DNA of 32,644 nt, from IMG/VR virus record IMGVR_UViG_3300046804_002616, positions 1 to 32,644 of that record. One strand, written 5' to 3'. The notes beneath the pieces were generated by a model. It worked only from the letters and a program-made list of their open reading frames with translations, was not told the DNA's origin and did no database searches. Below are positions 1-6,483 of this stretch, one piece after another (the first letter of the stretch is position 1; every line of letters starts with the position of its first letter). This DNA is from a virus. The translations under genes and the position numbers were made by a program.

Positions 1-44
1 CCGCCTGTTTCAAAATCGAAAACGATGATGTCTTTACTAGCCAT
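1..44 (-). CDS. DnaQ-like 3'-5' exonuclease, N-terminus only (runs off window)
   Basis: Only the first 14 codons are visible. They read MASKDIIVFDFETGG when the partial last codon is completed. The run DFETGG is the first exonuclease motif (Exo I, DxE) of the DEDD family that includes the DnaQ epsilon proofreading subunit, and it sits at the right distance from the N-terminus. The ATG has a strong Shine-Dalgarno (AGGAG) eight bases upstream. The gene lies downstream of the polymerase III-type alpha fragment, which fits a proofreading or replication role. The other exonuclease motifs lie outside the window, so an RNase T-like or other DEDD enzyme is equally possible. Confidence 0.6.
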   Translation of the reverse strand, partial: MASKDIIVFDFETG

Positions 45-45
45 A

Positions 46-243
46 TTATTCTCCTGATTTAAGTCCTTGATAGTTAGTTATGAGTCTGCACATATCTATA
101 AACTCTTTTTGTTGCAAATCCCATTTTATTTGATTTACCTTTTTGTGAAGCCATTGGACATTTCCTTCAATATACCCCTTGCTACCATTCTCTTTAATAC
201 TGAATGTGTAATATCTTCTCGTTTCTTCATAGATAGCTCCTTG
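46..243 (-). pseudogene. HNH homing endonuclease remnant (C-terminal part)
   Basis: This 65-codon open frame has no usable start codon; a stop lies directly upstream and its first Met is at residue 51. It reads ...SKGYIEGNVQWLHKKVNQIK... and then KEFIDMCRLITNY. That is the familiar C-terminal signature of phage HNH endonucleases (SKGYxxGNxQWVHKxxNxMK...EFIxxC). The catalytic His-Asn region before it is missing or scrambled. A different frame starts at an ATG at 230 with a good ribosome site (AAGGAG) and makes 31 residues ending at 135, so a frameshift may separate an old start from the conserved tail. It lies between the truncated polymerase gene and the exonuclease gene. I read it as a dead free-standing or intron-borne homing endonuclease. 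Confidence 0.6.
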
Positions 244-257
244 TTAATTTTGACCTA

Positions 258-265
258 TCTATTTA
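258..265 (-). promoter_or_regulatory. Candidate T4-type late promoter (TATAAATA)
   Basis: The minus strand reads TATAAATA, an exact match to the T4 late promoter box recognised by gp55-type sigma factors. It lies just after the polymerase stop codon and about 28 bases upstream of the ATG at 230. A gp55-like sigma factor is encoded at 26564-27043. The genome is AT-rich and the same octamer also occurs by chance inside genes, so the match is suggestive only. Confidence 0.35.
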
Positions 266-277
266 TACGCGAAAAAG

Positions 278-1939
278 TCATTTTTCTTGGTTTTCTAGTA
301 ATTCGCGTATACGCATAACTTTATCAAGTAACGAAAGTCCGAGCAAATCAAATTTAACGTGTCCTAGAGCTTCAAGATCAGACATTTCTAGTCCAGCTAT
401 TTTTTCTTTGCCACTTTTTTGGTTTGCCATAGGGCAAACTTTATACAATTCTTCTGCTGAAATAACAACTCCAGCAGCATGTTTTCCTTGTGTTTTAAAC
501 GTTCCTTCCATGTCAATAGCTTGTTGAAAAAACTCGCTATAATCACCATGTAAATTACCATTTTCGTCTATGTGACAATAATCTCTTAGATCGTCTGCAT
601 TATTAATTAGTGCCCACTTAATAATTGACCTATCTTCGTCTTCCATTTCTGCTAATTGGTCTGAAATTGCTGCTTCGTCTGGAATATGTTTTGTGATTTC
701 GTTCATTTCGCTAAAACCACAAGCAGCATTAACTCTCAGCACTTCTTTGATAGCACTACGACCTTGTAATCTTCCAAATGTCAACATTTGGCTAACATTG
801 TTTGGTCCATATTTATCTCTTAAATATTCAATAATGCTATCACGTTTATTCGCTGGAACATCCATATCAACGTCTGGAAGTGATATATTACCCTCTGTGT
901 TCCTGCCCTCGTTATAAAACCTTTCAAATAAAAGATCAAATTCAATCGGGTCAATCTGTGTAACCCCAATCAAATAGGAAATCAAACAGCCCGCAGCACT
1001 TCCTCTGCCCGGTCCAGTTAGACATCCCTCTGACTGAACATGCTTGATTATATCTTGAACTATCAAGAAATATCCAAACAGATTTGCTTTTTTAATAACT
1101 TCAAATTCTTTATTGAATCTATCAAGATATTTTTTCTTTGATTCTTCATTGTCTATTTTATTTGTACCAATTAGTAAATTACGCCACCCAACACGGCATA
1201 ATTCTTTTAGATATTCTTCTTCTGATTCACCGTTGGGAGTTGGAAACCTTGGAAGCATTGGTTGTCTAAGAATATCATAATATTCGCACTTGTTATATAT
1301 TTCACCCAAAGCTTCGCAACCCTCAGTATCATTAATAATAATTTCAGAAGATTGTTCGGCATTTGGAACAAAAAACGAGTCATATTCAAAAAACTGCTGG
1401 TTTTCAATAGACTTTCCAGATTTAATTGCTGTATTAACTTTTGGCAAAGTAGTTTTCATAGCAGAACACAACAAGATTCTATGAAGTACAGCATCTTTCT
1501 TTTCTACATAGTAAGTTTCTGAAAATGCCTCAGATTTTGGATATTTATAGTCATGATAAAAATCGTCACCTTTTATTGGGGATTTTGATTCATCTTTTGC
1601 TACGCAAATAAGATTTCCTCGGTTTGCAATCATAGTTACCGTAGAATTATTTACGTTTAACTCTGAATCTAGCGACGAAACAACTTCAATCAAGTCAAAC
1701 CATCCAGTTTTGTTCTTGGCAAACAAAGCAAAACCGTCAAATGAACAGCCAACAATTGGCTTGATTTCATTGTCAATGCACGCTTTATAAAAAGCCACAG
1801 TACCAGAAATGGTTTTATAATCAGCTATGCCACAAGCCGCATAGCCATTTATCTTGCATTTTTTTGCGAGTTCGTCTGGTTTAGAAAAACCTTTTTGTAG
1901 CGAATAATGAGTATAATTCAATAATGGAAAATACTTCAT
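278..1939 (-). CDS. DNA polymerase III alpha (DnaE-like), truncated after the palm
   Basis: This is a family C replicative polymerase fragment of 553 aa (bacterial DnaE is about 1,100-1,200 aa). Residues 1-70 resemble the PHP domain, but its metal motifs are eroded (YTH where HxH is usual, ADY where TDH is usual). The palm is complete: GPGRGSAAG at 309-317, PDVDMD with the two catalytic aspartates D358 and D360, and the third in KFDLLGL (D531). The protein then ends at QEK, so the fingers, beta-clamp-binding and OB regions are absent. A TTG four codons upstream is possible, but the ATG at 1939 has GAGGAA in front of it and matches the family start better. Downstream lie an HNH remnant and a DnaQ-like exonuclease. 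The remaining half may be encoded beyond the window as a second subunit or exon. Confidence 0.85.
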   Translation of the reverse strand: MKYFPLLNYTHYSLQKGFSKPDELAKKCKINGYAACGIADYKTISGTVAFYKACIDNEIKPIVGCSFDGFALFAKNKTGWFDLIEVVSSLDSELNVNNSTVTMIANRGNLICVAKDESKSPIKGDDFYHDYKYPKSEAFSETYYVEKKDAVLHRILLCSAMKTTLPKVNTAIKSGKSIENQQFFEYDSFFVPNAEQSSEIIINDTEGCEALGEIYNKCEYYDILRQPMLPRFPTPNGESEEEYLKELCRVGWRNLLIGTNKIDNEESKKKYLDRFNKEFEVIKKANLFGYFLIVQDIIKHVQSEGCLTGPGRGSAAGCLISYLIGVTQIDPIEFDLLFERFYNEGRNTEGNISLPDVDMDVPANKRDSIIEYLRDKYGPNNVSQMLTFGRLQGRSAIKEVLRVNAACGFSEMNEITKHIPDEAAISDQLAEMEDEDRSIIKWALINNADDLRDYCHIDENGNLHGDYSEFFQQAIDMEGTFKTQGKHAAGVVISAEELYKVCPMANQKSGKEKIAGLEMSDLEALGHVKFDLLGLSLLDKVMRIRELLENQEK

Positions 1940-1968
1940 ATAGTTCCTCAATATGAAAAATCAAAAAT

Positions 1969-2037
1969 ATACAACAGCGTGAACCCCTGAATCTAAATCT
2001 AGTTTAGATGAGTGGTTGAACGCTGTTTGTACATATA
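1969..2037. repeat. Hairpin element, copy A (short form)
   Basis: The outer arms ACAGCGT (1974-1980) and ACGCTGT (2020-2026) pair perfectly over 7 bp, and GAACC/GGTT extend the stem imperfectly. The core contains a second perfect hairpin, ATCTAAA/TTTAGAT, with loop TCTAG or similar. The same boundary sequences, TATACAACAGC on the left and CGCTGTTTGTACATAT on the right, recur at 32446-32578 around a longer core. On the minus strand the element lies between the promoter at 2039-2067 and the polymerase ATG, so it would form the 5' leader of that transcript. T-rich sequence follows it on that strand (ATATTTTTGATTTTT), so a terminator or attenuator role is possible. Function unknown. Confidence 0.7.
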
Positions 2038-2038
2038 C

Positions 2039-2067
2039 ATTATAGTTTCGTTGCGTCAATTCTACAA
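2039..2067 (-). promoter_or_regulatory. Sigma70-like promoter upstream of the polymerase gene
   Basis: On the minus strand, TTGTAG (2062-2067) is followed by a 17-base spacer and a perfect -10 box TATAAT (2039-2044). Transcription would start at about 2031, just before the hairpin element, and run into the polymerase alpha gene. The -35 box matches only three of six consensus bases. The position in one of the few real intergenic gaps supports the call. Confidence 0.45.
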
Positions 2068-2097
2068 CTGAAATTTTGTAATTTTAAACAAATAATA

Positions 2098-3327
2098 TCA
2101 AATCAATTCCTTGATAGCAGTTCCACCGTTTGCAATTTTCATGGGTCTACCATTTTTAGCGGTGTAACTTTTGTTCATATCCATACCAAGAGCCGAGCAA
2201 ACTGTTGCAACCAAATCTTCTGCTTGATAAGCTTTTCCATCTTTGATTGATTTTCCGTTTTCAGATGTTGAACCAATGGCTTGACCACCATTGATTAGAC
2301 CGCCAGACATAAATGCACTCCAAGTTGCTGCCCAGTGATCTCTTCCTGAATTTTGATTGATTCTGGGTGTTCTGCCAAATTCTCCCATCATCATAATAGC
2401 AACGTTATCCCAAAGATTAACACGCTTTAGATCAAGAATCAATGTTGATACAACCTTGTCTAGTTCTGGAAGCTTGGTGGACAAAGTTTCATGTGTGTCT
2501 TGGTGTAAATCCCAGCCACCAAAACCAATTTCCACAAATGGAACTCCAACCTGAACCAAACGACGCGCCATTAGGGCACTTCTTCCAAATCCAGTTGGTC
2601 CATAAGCAGCTAAAATTTCTGGGGATTCTTTTTCAAGCTTTGTAGCATCCATTTGCAGGCTTGTATTTAACTTGAGAGTTCTTTCATACAGCTTTTTGTG
2701 TTCTGTGGGTATTTCTCCTCGATTGGTTTTAATAAACTGATCTTCAATCAATCCCAGCATGTCTAGCTTGCTTCTAGACAGATTTGCACCAAGGTTTTGA
2801 ACATTTCCATTAGAATCTAAAACAAATGGGTCGTAAGCAGCACCAAGAAATCCTCCGCCAATACTTCCAGTGTTTATAGAAAAGAATGGGGGAATTTCTA
2901 AGTCTTCTCTTTTTGATCCAATTTCATAAGAAACCACAGAACCTAAAGAGGGGTGCATTATAGTTGGGCTTGGAATAAACCCTGTATGAAGATAATAATC
3001 TCCACGCATATGATCTCCCTCTCGCGTAGACATTGTTCTAACAACTGAGAAGTCTTTTCCAAGCTTGGCTAACTCAGGCATATATTCACTAATCTGAAAG
3101 TCTCCAGCAGTGTTTATAGGCTTGTGCGGACCACCTTCTTCGGTTCCCGGCTTTAAATCCCACATATCTATAGTTGGGGGGCCACCGCCTAGCCAAATAA
3201 GAATTGCGGCTTTTTGGTCTTTACGAAGTTTTAATGAATTTTGAATAATATCCTGACCAAAAGCATATGATGTAGATGCTAGAGCGGTAAGCCCACCAAC
3301 ATGTTGTAGAAAGTGTCGTCTGTCCAT
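2098..3327 (-). CDS. DUF1501 family exported protein, copy 1
   Basis: This 409-aa protein starts MDRRHFLQHVGG..., a twin-arginine (Tat) signal with a hydrophobic stretch and likely cleavage near SYAFGQ. DUF1501 proteins resemble the alkaline phosphatase/sulfatase superfamily and are abundant in Planctomycetota; their substrates are not established. Family hallmarks seen are LIWLGGGPPTIDMWDLKP near residue 45, GGWDLHQDTH in the second half, and GEFGRTPRINQNSGRDHW, whose Asp, His and Arg residues are probable metal or anion ligands. Length and motif order look complete. It is the last gene before the hairpin element and follows a ferritin-like gene by 12 bases. Base composition matches the neighbours, so it does not look freshly acquired. 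A second DUF1501 gene is at 5014-6285. Location: exported, inferred from the signal. Confidence 0.85.
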   Translation of the reverse strand: MDRRHFLQHVGGLTALASTSYAFGQDIIQNSLKLRKDQKAAILIWLGGGPPTIDMWDLKPGTEEGGPHKPINTAGDFQISEYMPELAKLGKDFSVVRTMSTREGDHMRGDYYLHTGFIPSPTIMHPSLGSVVSYEIGSKREDLEIPPFFSINTGSIGGGFLGAAYDPFVLDSNGNVQNLGANLSRSKLDMLGLIEDQFIKTNRGEIPTEHKKLYERTLKLNTSLQMDATKLEKESPEILAAYGPTGFGRSALMARRLVQVGVPFVEIGFGGWDLHQDTHETLSTKLPELDKVVSTLILDLKRVNLWDNVAIMMMGEFGRTPRINQNSGRDHWAATWSAFMSGGLINGGQAIGSTSENGKSIKDGKAYQAEDLVATVCSALGMDMNKSYTAKNGRPMKIANGGTAIKELI

Positions 3328-3339
3328 TTTTTATCTCTA

Positions 3340-3864
3340 TTAAACTTGTAGTGTTAGGAAATTGTCAATACCCATTTCTTCGATGAGTTTAAGCATTGCT
3401 TCGTATTCTTTGATTCCATCGTCACTGCCTTGTAACAGTGGAATAATTGTATTTGCGGTGATTTCATCTCCCACGATACGAGCAGCAGCAATAATTGCTC
3501 TCTCAGTTTTTGCAGCAAGATGAACACCCTCCAATCCAAATCTTATGATTTCTTCAACGTCGTGCCGTCTCCAAACTCTTGGTTGCACTGTAAATGGTTG
3601 ATAATCTTGATCGAAAAATTCCAATCTATCAAGAACAATCATTGCGTGACCATGTTCTTCAACCGCATAATCCTTGAATAATTCTCCTAGCTTTTTATAG
3701 CCCCATCTTTTAAAATGTACAGCTTGAGAAGTTAATTCTATGGTTTGTTGCCAGTGAATATTCATAGAGTTTTTCATAAGCTCTATTACATCCATAGATG
3801 AATACTGATCAACTTCTTGTGCTTTTGTTTGTTTTTCTATTAAAGTTTTAATATCTTCTGACAT
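3340..3864 (-). CDS. Ferritin-like (bacterioferritin-type) four-helix protein
   Basis: This 174-aa protein follows the bacterioferritin helix plan. Helix A contains the ligand-position Glu (E43 in TIELTSQAVHF), and helix B contains EEHGHA with an ExxH pair (E70/H73). The third helix has KTERA (E121). The end, EEMGIDNFLTLQV, matches the closing segment of bacterioferritins. The second ExxH ligand pair expected in the last helix is absent: the region reads GSDDGIKEYE. The diiron centre may therefore be incomplete or rebuilt, and iron storage is uncertain. The ATG has AAGGGAAT upstream. It sits between the two DUF1501 genes with two small phage proteins. Rubrerythrin-like or other ferritin-fold roles are alternatives. 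Confidence 0.7.
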   Translation of the reverse strand: MSEDIKTLIEKQTKAQEVDQYSSMDVIELMKNSMNIHWQQTIELTSQAVHFKRWGYKKLGELFKDYAVEEHGHAMIVLDRLEFFDQDYQPFTVQPRVWRRHDVEEIIRFGLEGVHLAAKTERAIIAAARIVGDEITANTIIPLLQGSDDGIKEYEAMLKLIEEMGIDNFLTLQV

Positions 3865-3895
3865 TTATATTATTCCCTTTGTAAAATGAGTATGA

Positions 3896-4702
3896 TTACC
3901 AGCTTCTGCAAGCCCAATATCTTGCTTTCCACTTTGGTCCGGGGTCTGTATCACAATGGTGTCTAGCTCTAAATGATTTTCTGTGTTCTGGGAGATATTT
4001 TTTGATACGCATGTTGGGGTCGCCAAAATTTACCTTAACAACATTTCCCTTATCATTTTTAACATAAACACTAAACTTTTTGGGACCATCCGGAGTTCTA
4101 AATGGTTTGTTTAATTTTACAGTTCTACCTTGATACTCTTCAGCAGAAGTATTATCGTTAGCAGCACTAGATTCAGACTCGTTAGATGGAACCAAGTATC
4201 TTCCATTCTTTTTATAAACTCCTTGTCTTTCATAAGTAAATACTTCTCCAGTTTTTGGGTCTTTATATTTAAATCTAGACTGAGCTTGCTTCCAAGATTC
4301 TGAATCTGGATAGTCAGAATCACCTTTTTTTGCGGGTTTGTAATTTTTTCCTTCGCGTTCTTTTTTCTTGCGAATATTGTCCCAAAGTCCCGGCTTGGCT
4401 ACGGAAACATCCCAATCTTCGACTTCTGAATCTTCATAATATACTTCTTCGCTAGAAGCATATTCATTTTCTTGCGGTGCATAAAAGTTGTTTTCGTCTA
4501 CTTCCTCTTCACTTCCGTAAGATTCAAAGTACACCTGAAAATCTGCTGCTTCAACATAGTCACAGTCTTCACAAGCCTTGCTCATACAAACAGCAACTCG
4601 TTGTTTGACATCTTTAAAATCCTTCTGGATGTTTGGATCGCCCATACACCTAGCCATGAATTTATTTTTATCTTCATTTTTACGTCTTGATGGAAGTGGC
4701 AT
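3896..4702 (-). CDS. Conserved phage protein with acidic linker and C-terminal GDPNM/RARHHCD module
   Basis: This 268-aa protein has three parts. Residues 1-45 (MPLPSRRKNEDKNKFMARCM followed by QRVAVCMSKAC) match a short motif common at the ends of phage head-region proteins. Residues 55-110 are a very acidic, Tyr/Glu-rich linker. Residues about 190-268 form a compact basic module with KFSVYVKNDKGNVVKVNFGD, then RKSFRARHHCD, then PGPKWKARYWACRSW. I know this last pattern from many marine and freshwater phage proteins but no function is established. Cys and His in the module could bind metal (inference). The middle KKKEREGKNYKPAKKGDSDY stretch is lysine-rich. It starts 2 bases after the end of the next reading frame region (4705-4998 lies upstream on this strand), so the two are probably co-translated. 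A structural or prohead-associated role is plausible but unproven. Confidence 0.6.
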   Translation of the reverse strand: MPLPSRRKNEDKNKFMARCMGDPNIQKDFKDVKQRVAVCMSKACEDCDYVEAADFQVYFESYGSEEEVDENNFYAPQENEYASSEEVYYEDSEVEDWDVSVAKPGLWDNIRKKKEREGKNYKPAKKGDSDYPDSESWKQAQSRFKYKDPKTGEVFTYERQGVYKKNGRYLVPSNESESSAANDNTSAEEYQGRTVKLNKPFRTPDGPKKFSVYVKNDKGNVVKVNFGDPNMRIKKYLPEHRKSFRARHHCDTDPGPKWKARYWACRSW

Positions 4703-4704
4703 TT

Positions 4705-4998
4705 TTATTCCTTTATATTTAATTTTTGCTTCGTTGCTTCAGGAATTGCTGCGACAAATTCAGAACCTTTACGCTTGCAAAAATCGTACAATTTTCTAAT
4801 GAAAGATTCATACGACATTGGACCGCTCATCCTTCCGTAATTACTAATTGCATCTTTTACATCTGCTGGGCTAACAATTGGAAATTTTCTTTCTTTTGGG
4901 AATAGAAAGTCACTATCTTTTAGGTCTGATCTTTTCTTGCCCTTGAATGTGCTTTGGTATGCAAATAGCTTTTCGATTTCGTTTTGAATATCTGACAT
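4705..4998 (-). CDS. Small conserved phage protein (DUF6582-like)
   Basis: This 97-aa protein contains FLFPKERKFPIVSPADVKDA, then GRMSGPMSYESFIRKLYDFC. That resembles the short module in which 'cooked' phage and prohead proteins carry (F/L)PxxRxFPIxxPxDVxxAxxxxGR followed by a helical tail. I associate it with DUF6582, from memory only. A strong ribosome site (AGGAG) precedes the ATG. It is followed after 2 bases by the gene at 3896-4702, and the two probably act together. Soluble, charged, with no signal peptide. Function unknown. Confidence 0.6.
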   Translation of the reverse strand: MSDIQNEIEKLFAYQSTFKGKKRSDLKDSDFLFPKERKFPIVSPADVKDAISNYGRMSGPMSYESFIRKLYDFCKRKGSEFVAAIPEATKQKLNIKE

Positions 4999-5013
4999 TT
5001 TATTCTCCTGATA

Positions 5014-6285
5014 TTAAATAATAATTTCTTCGATGACCTTACCAAAGTCTACTATTTCAATAGGACGTTCGCCCGGAGCCATAAGCTCTTTGTCGGCATT
5101 TATTCCCAATTGATGGTAAATTGTTGTGGCCCAATGTGGAATTTCAACTGGGTTTTCATCTGGCTCTGAACAAGTTGCGTTTGACGAACCATATGTAATA
5201 CCAGCTTTAATTCCGCCTCCAGCCAGTATTGAACTAAATACTCGCGGCCAGTGATCTCTGCCAGCAGTTCCGTTTATTTTTGGAGTTCTACCAAATTCAG
5301 AAACCACACAAACCAATGTTGAATTTAACAAACCTTTCTCAGATAAATCTTCGATAAGCGCTGAAAACCCCTGATCAAACGCTGGCATTTGACCATTAAT
5401 ACCATTTGCGATATTATCGTGCATATCCCAGCCGCCATAAGTTAATGTAATAAATCTAGCTCCAGCTTCAGCTAGTCTACGGGCTAGGAGCATCCTTGCT
5501 CCCGCCGTATTTCTTCCATATTTGTCTCTTGTTTCTGGAGATTCTTGATCTAGCTTAAATGCTTCTTGAGCATGTGTACTTGCAATTAAATCATAAGCTT
5601 TTTCATAGAAAGAATTCATAGCTTTAACAGAATCATCTTTATTTTTCTGTAAAAACTTTTTATTCACACTCTCAAGAATATTTTGTCTTTGTCTAAATCT
5701 ATCATAATCAAGGTTGTTTGTCAAGTCCCTGACTTTGAAATTTTGATCAGCAGGATCAGAACCAAGGCTAAATCCAGCAAAAGAATTGCTTAAATAACCA
5801 GTTCCAGCAAATTCATTTGGTTGATTTGGAATACAAATATACGGAGGAATACTGCTTCGTGATCCAAACTCATGAGAAACAACAGCGCCAATAGAGGGGT
5901 ATTGAATCGCTGGACTTGGACGATATCCAGTAAAAACATTGTGCGCTCCGCGTTCGTGAGCAGCTTCTCCGTGTGTCATACTACGAATTATAGTTAACTT
6001 ATCTGTAACTTTAGCTGTTTTAACCAGTTTTTCGTTAAGTAGTATTCCTTCAACCTTTGTCTGAATACTGTTCATTGGCCCACGGTATTCAATAGGAGAA
6101 AGGGGTTTTGGATCAAAACTCTCTTGAGCCGCAATTCCTCCCGGCAAATAAATAAATATGACGCTTTTTGCTGGCCCCTCAGAACTTTTATAATTCTTAA
6201 TTTCTCCAAACGCTGAATTTACACCAATTGCCCCAAGGGCTGTGGCTTGTATAAAACTTCTTCTGCCAATATAAGCGTCAAACAT
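5014..6285 (-). CDS. DUF1501 family exported protein, copy 2
   Basis: This 423-aa protein starts MFDAYIGRRSFIQATALGAI, a Tat-type signal with cleavage likely after NSAFG. Family motifs are VIFIYLPGGIAAQESFDPKP near residue 45, HGEAAHERGAHN, GGWDMHDNI, and SEFGRTPKINGTAGRDHWPR. These align in order with copy 1 (2098-3327), but the sequences are well diverged, so this is an old duplication or two separate gains. The metal/anion-site residues of the phosphatase-like fold appear kept in both. The ATG lies one base after the stop of the 61-aa membrane protein (GGGATTTAAAATG), which implies translational coupling. The substrate is unknown; an exported hydrolase acting on host envelope or sulfated polymers is a guess. 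Confidence 0.85.
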   Translation of the reverse strand: MFDAYIGRRSFIQATALGAIGVNSAFGEIKNYKSSEGPAKSVIFIYLPGGIAAQESFDPKPLSPIEYRGPMNSIQTKVEGILLNEKLVKTAKVTDKLTIIRSMTHGEAAHERGAHNVFTGYRPSPAIQYPSIGAVVSHEFGSRSSIPPYICIPNQPNEFAGTGYLSNSFAGFSLGSDPADQNFKVRDLTNNLDYDRFRQRQNILESVNKKFLQKNKDDSVKAMNSFYEKAYDLIASTHAQEAFKLDQESPETRDKYGRNTAGARMLLARRLAEAGARFITLTYGGWDMHDNIANGINGQMPAFDQGFSALIEDLSEKGLLNSTLVCVVSEFGRTPKINGTAGRDHWPRVFSSILAGGGIKAGITYGSSNATCSEPDENPVEIPHWATTIYHQLGINADKELMAPGERPIEIVDFGKVIEEIII

Positions 6286-6286
6286 T

Positions 6287-6472
6287 TTAAATCCCTTCTT
6301 TGAACATTCTTGACGGCGGTATTAGTTGAAAAATTACAGTATCTTCATTTTCAATTTTAGCTGCCCTATCTGGAATTTGTGGAATTGGTTTCTTTTTATG
6401 ATATTCTGAAATATTATAAACAACCAAACACAATGACAAACACAAGCAAAATCCCAACAAAAAATCTTTCAT
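6287..6472 (-). CDS. Small single-pass membrane protein
   Basis: This 61-aa protein has a short N-terminus, a hydrophobic helix at residues 4-20 (LLGFCLCLSLCLVVYNI, with three Cys), then a charged tail KKKPIPQIPDRAAKIENEDT. It could be a membrane anchor or an uncleaved signal. The ATG is preceded by AAGGAA, and the stop is one base from the ATG of the second DUF1501 gene, so the two are probably translated together. No family is recognised. Confidence 0.6.
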   Translation of the reverse strand: MKDFLLGFCLCLSLCLVVYNISEYHKKKPIPQIPDRAAKIENEDTVIFQLIPPSRMFKEGI

Positions 6473-6483
6473 GTTTTATTTCC

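Noticed and set aside
67-318. Plus-strand reading frame of 83 aa near the left end
   Set aside because: It is a hydrophobic low-complexity frame opposite the HNH remnant and the polymerase end. It lacks a ribosome site, and all credible genes run on the other strand.
1535-1550. TATTTATA inside the polymerase gene as a further late promoter
   Set aside because: It lies within coding sequence with no gene start nearby; one such match is expected by chance in AT-rich DNA.
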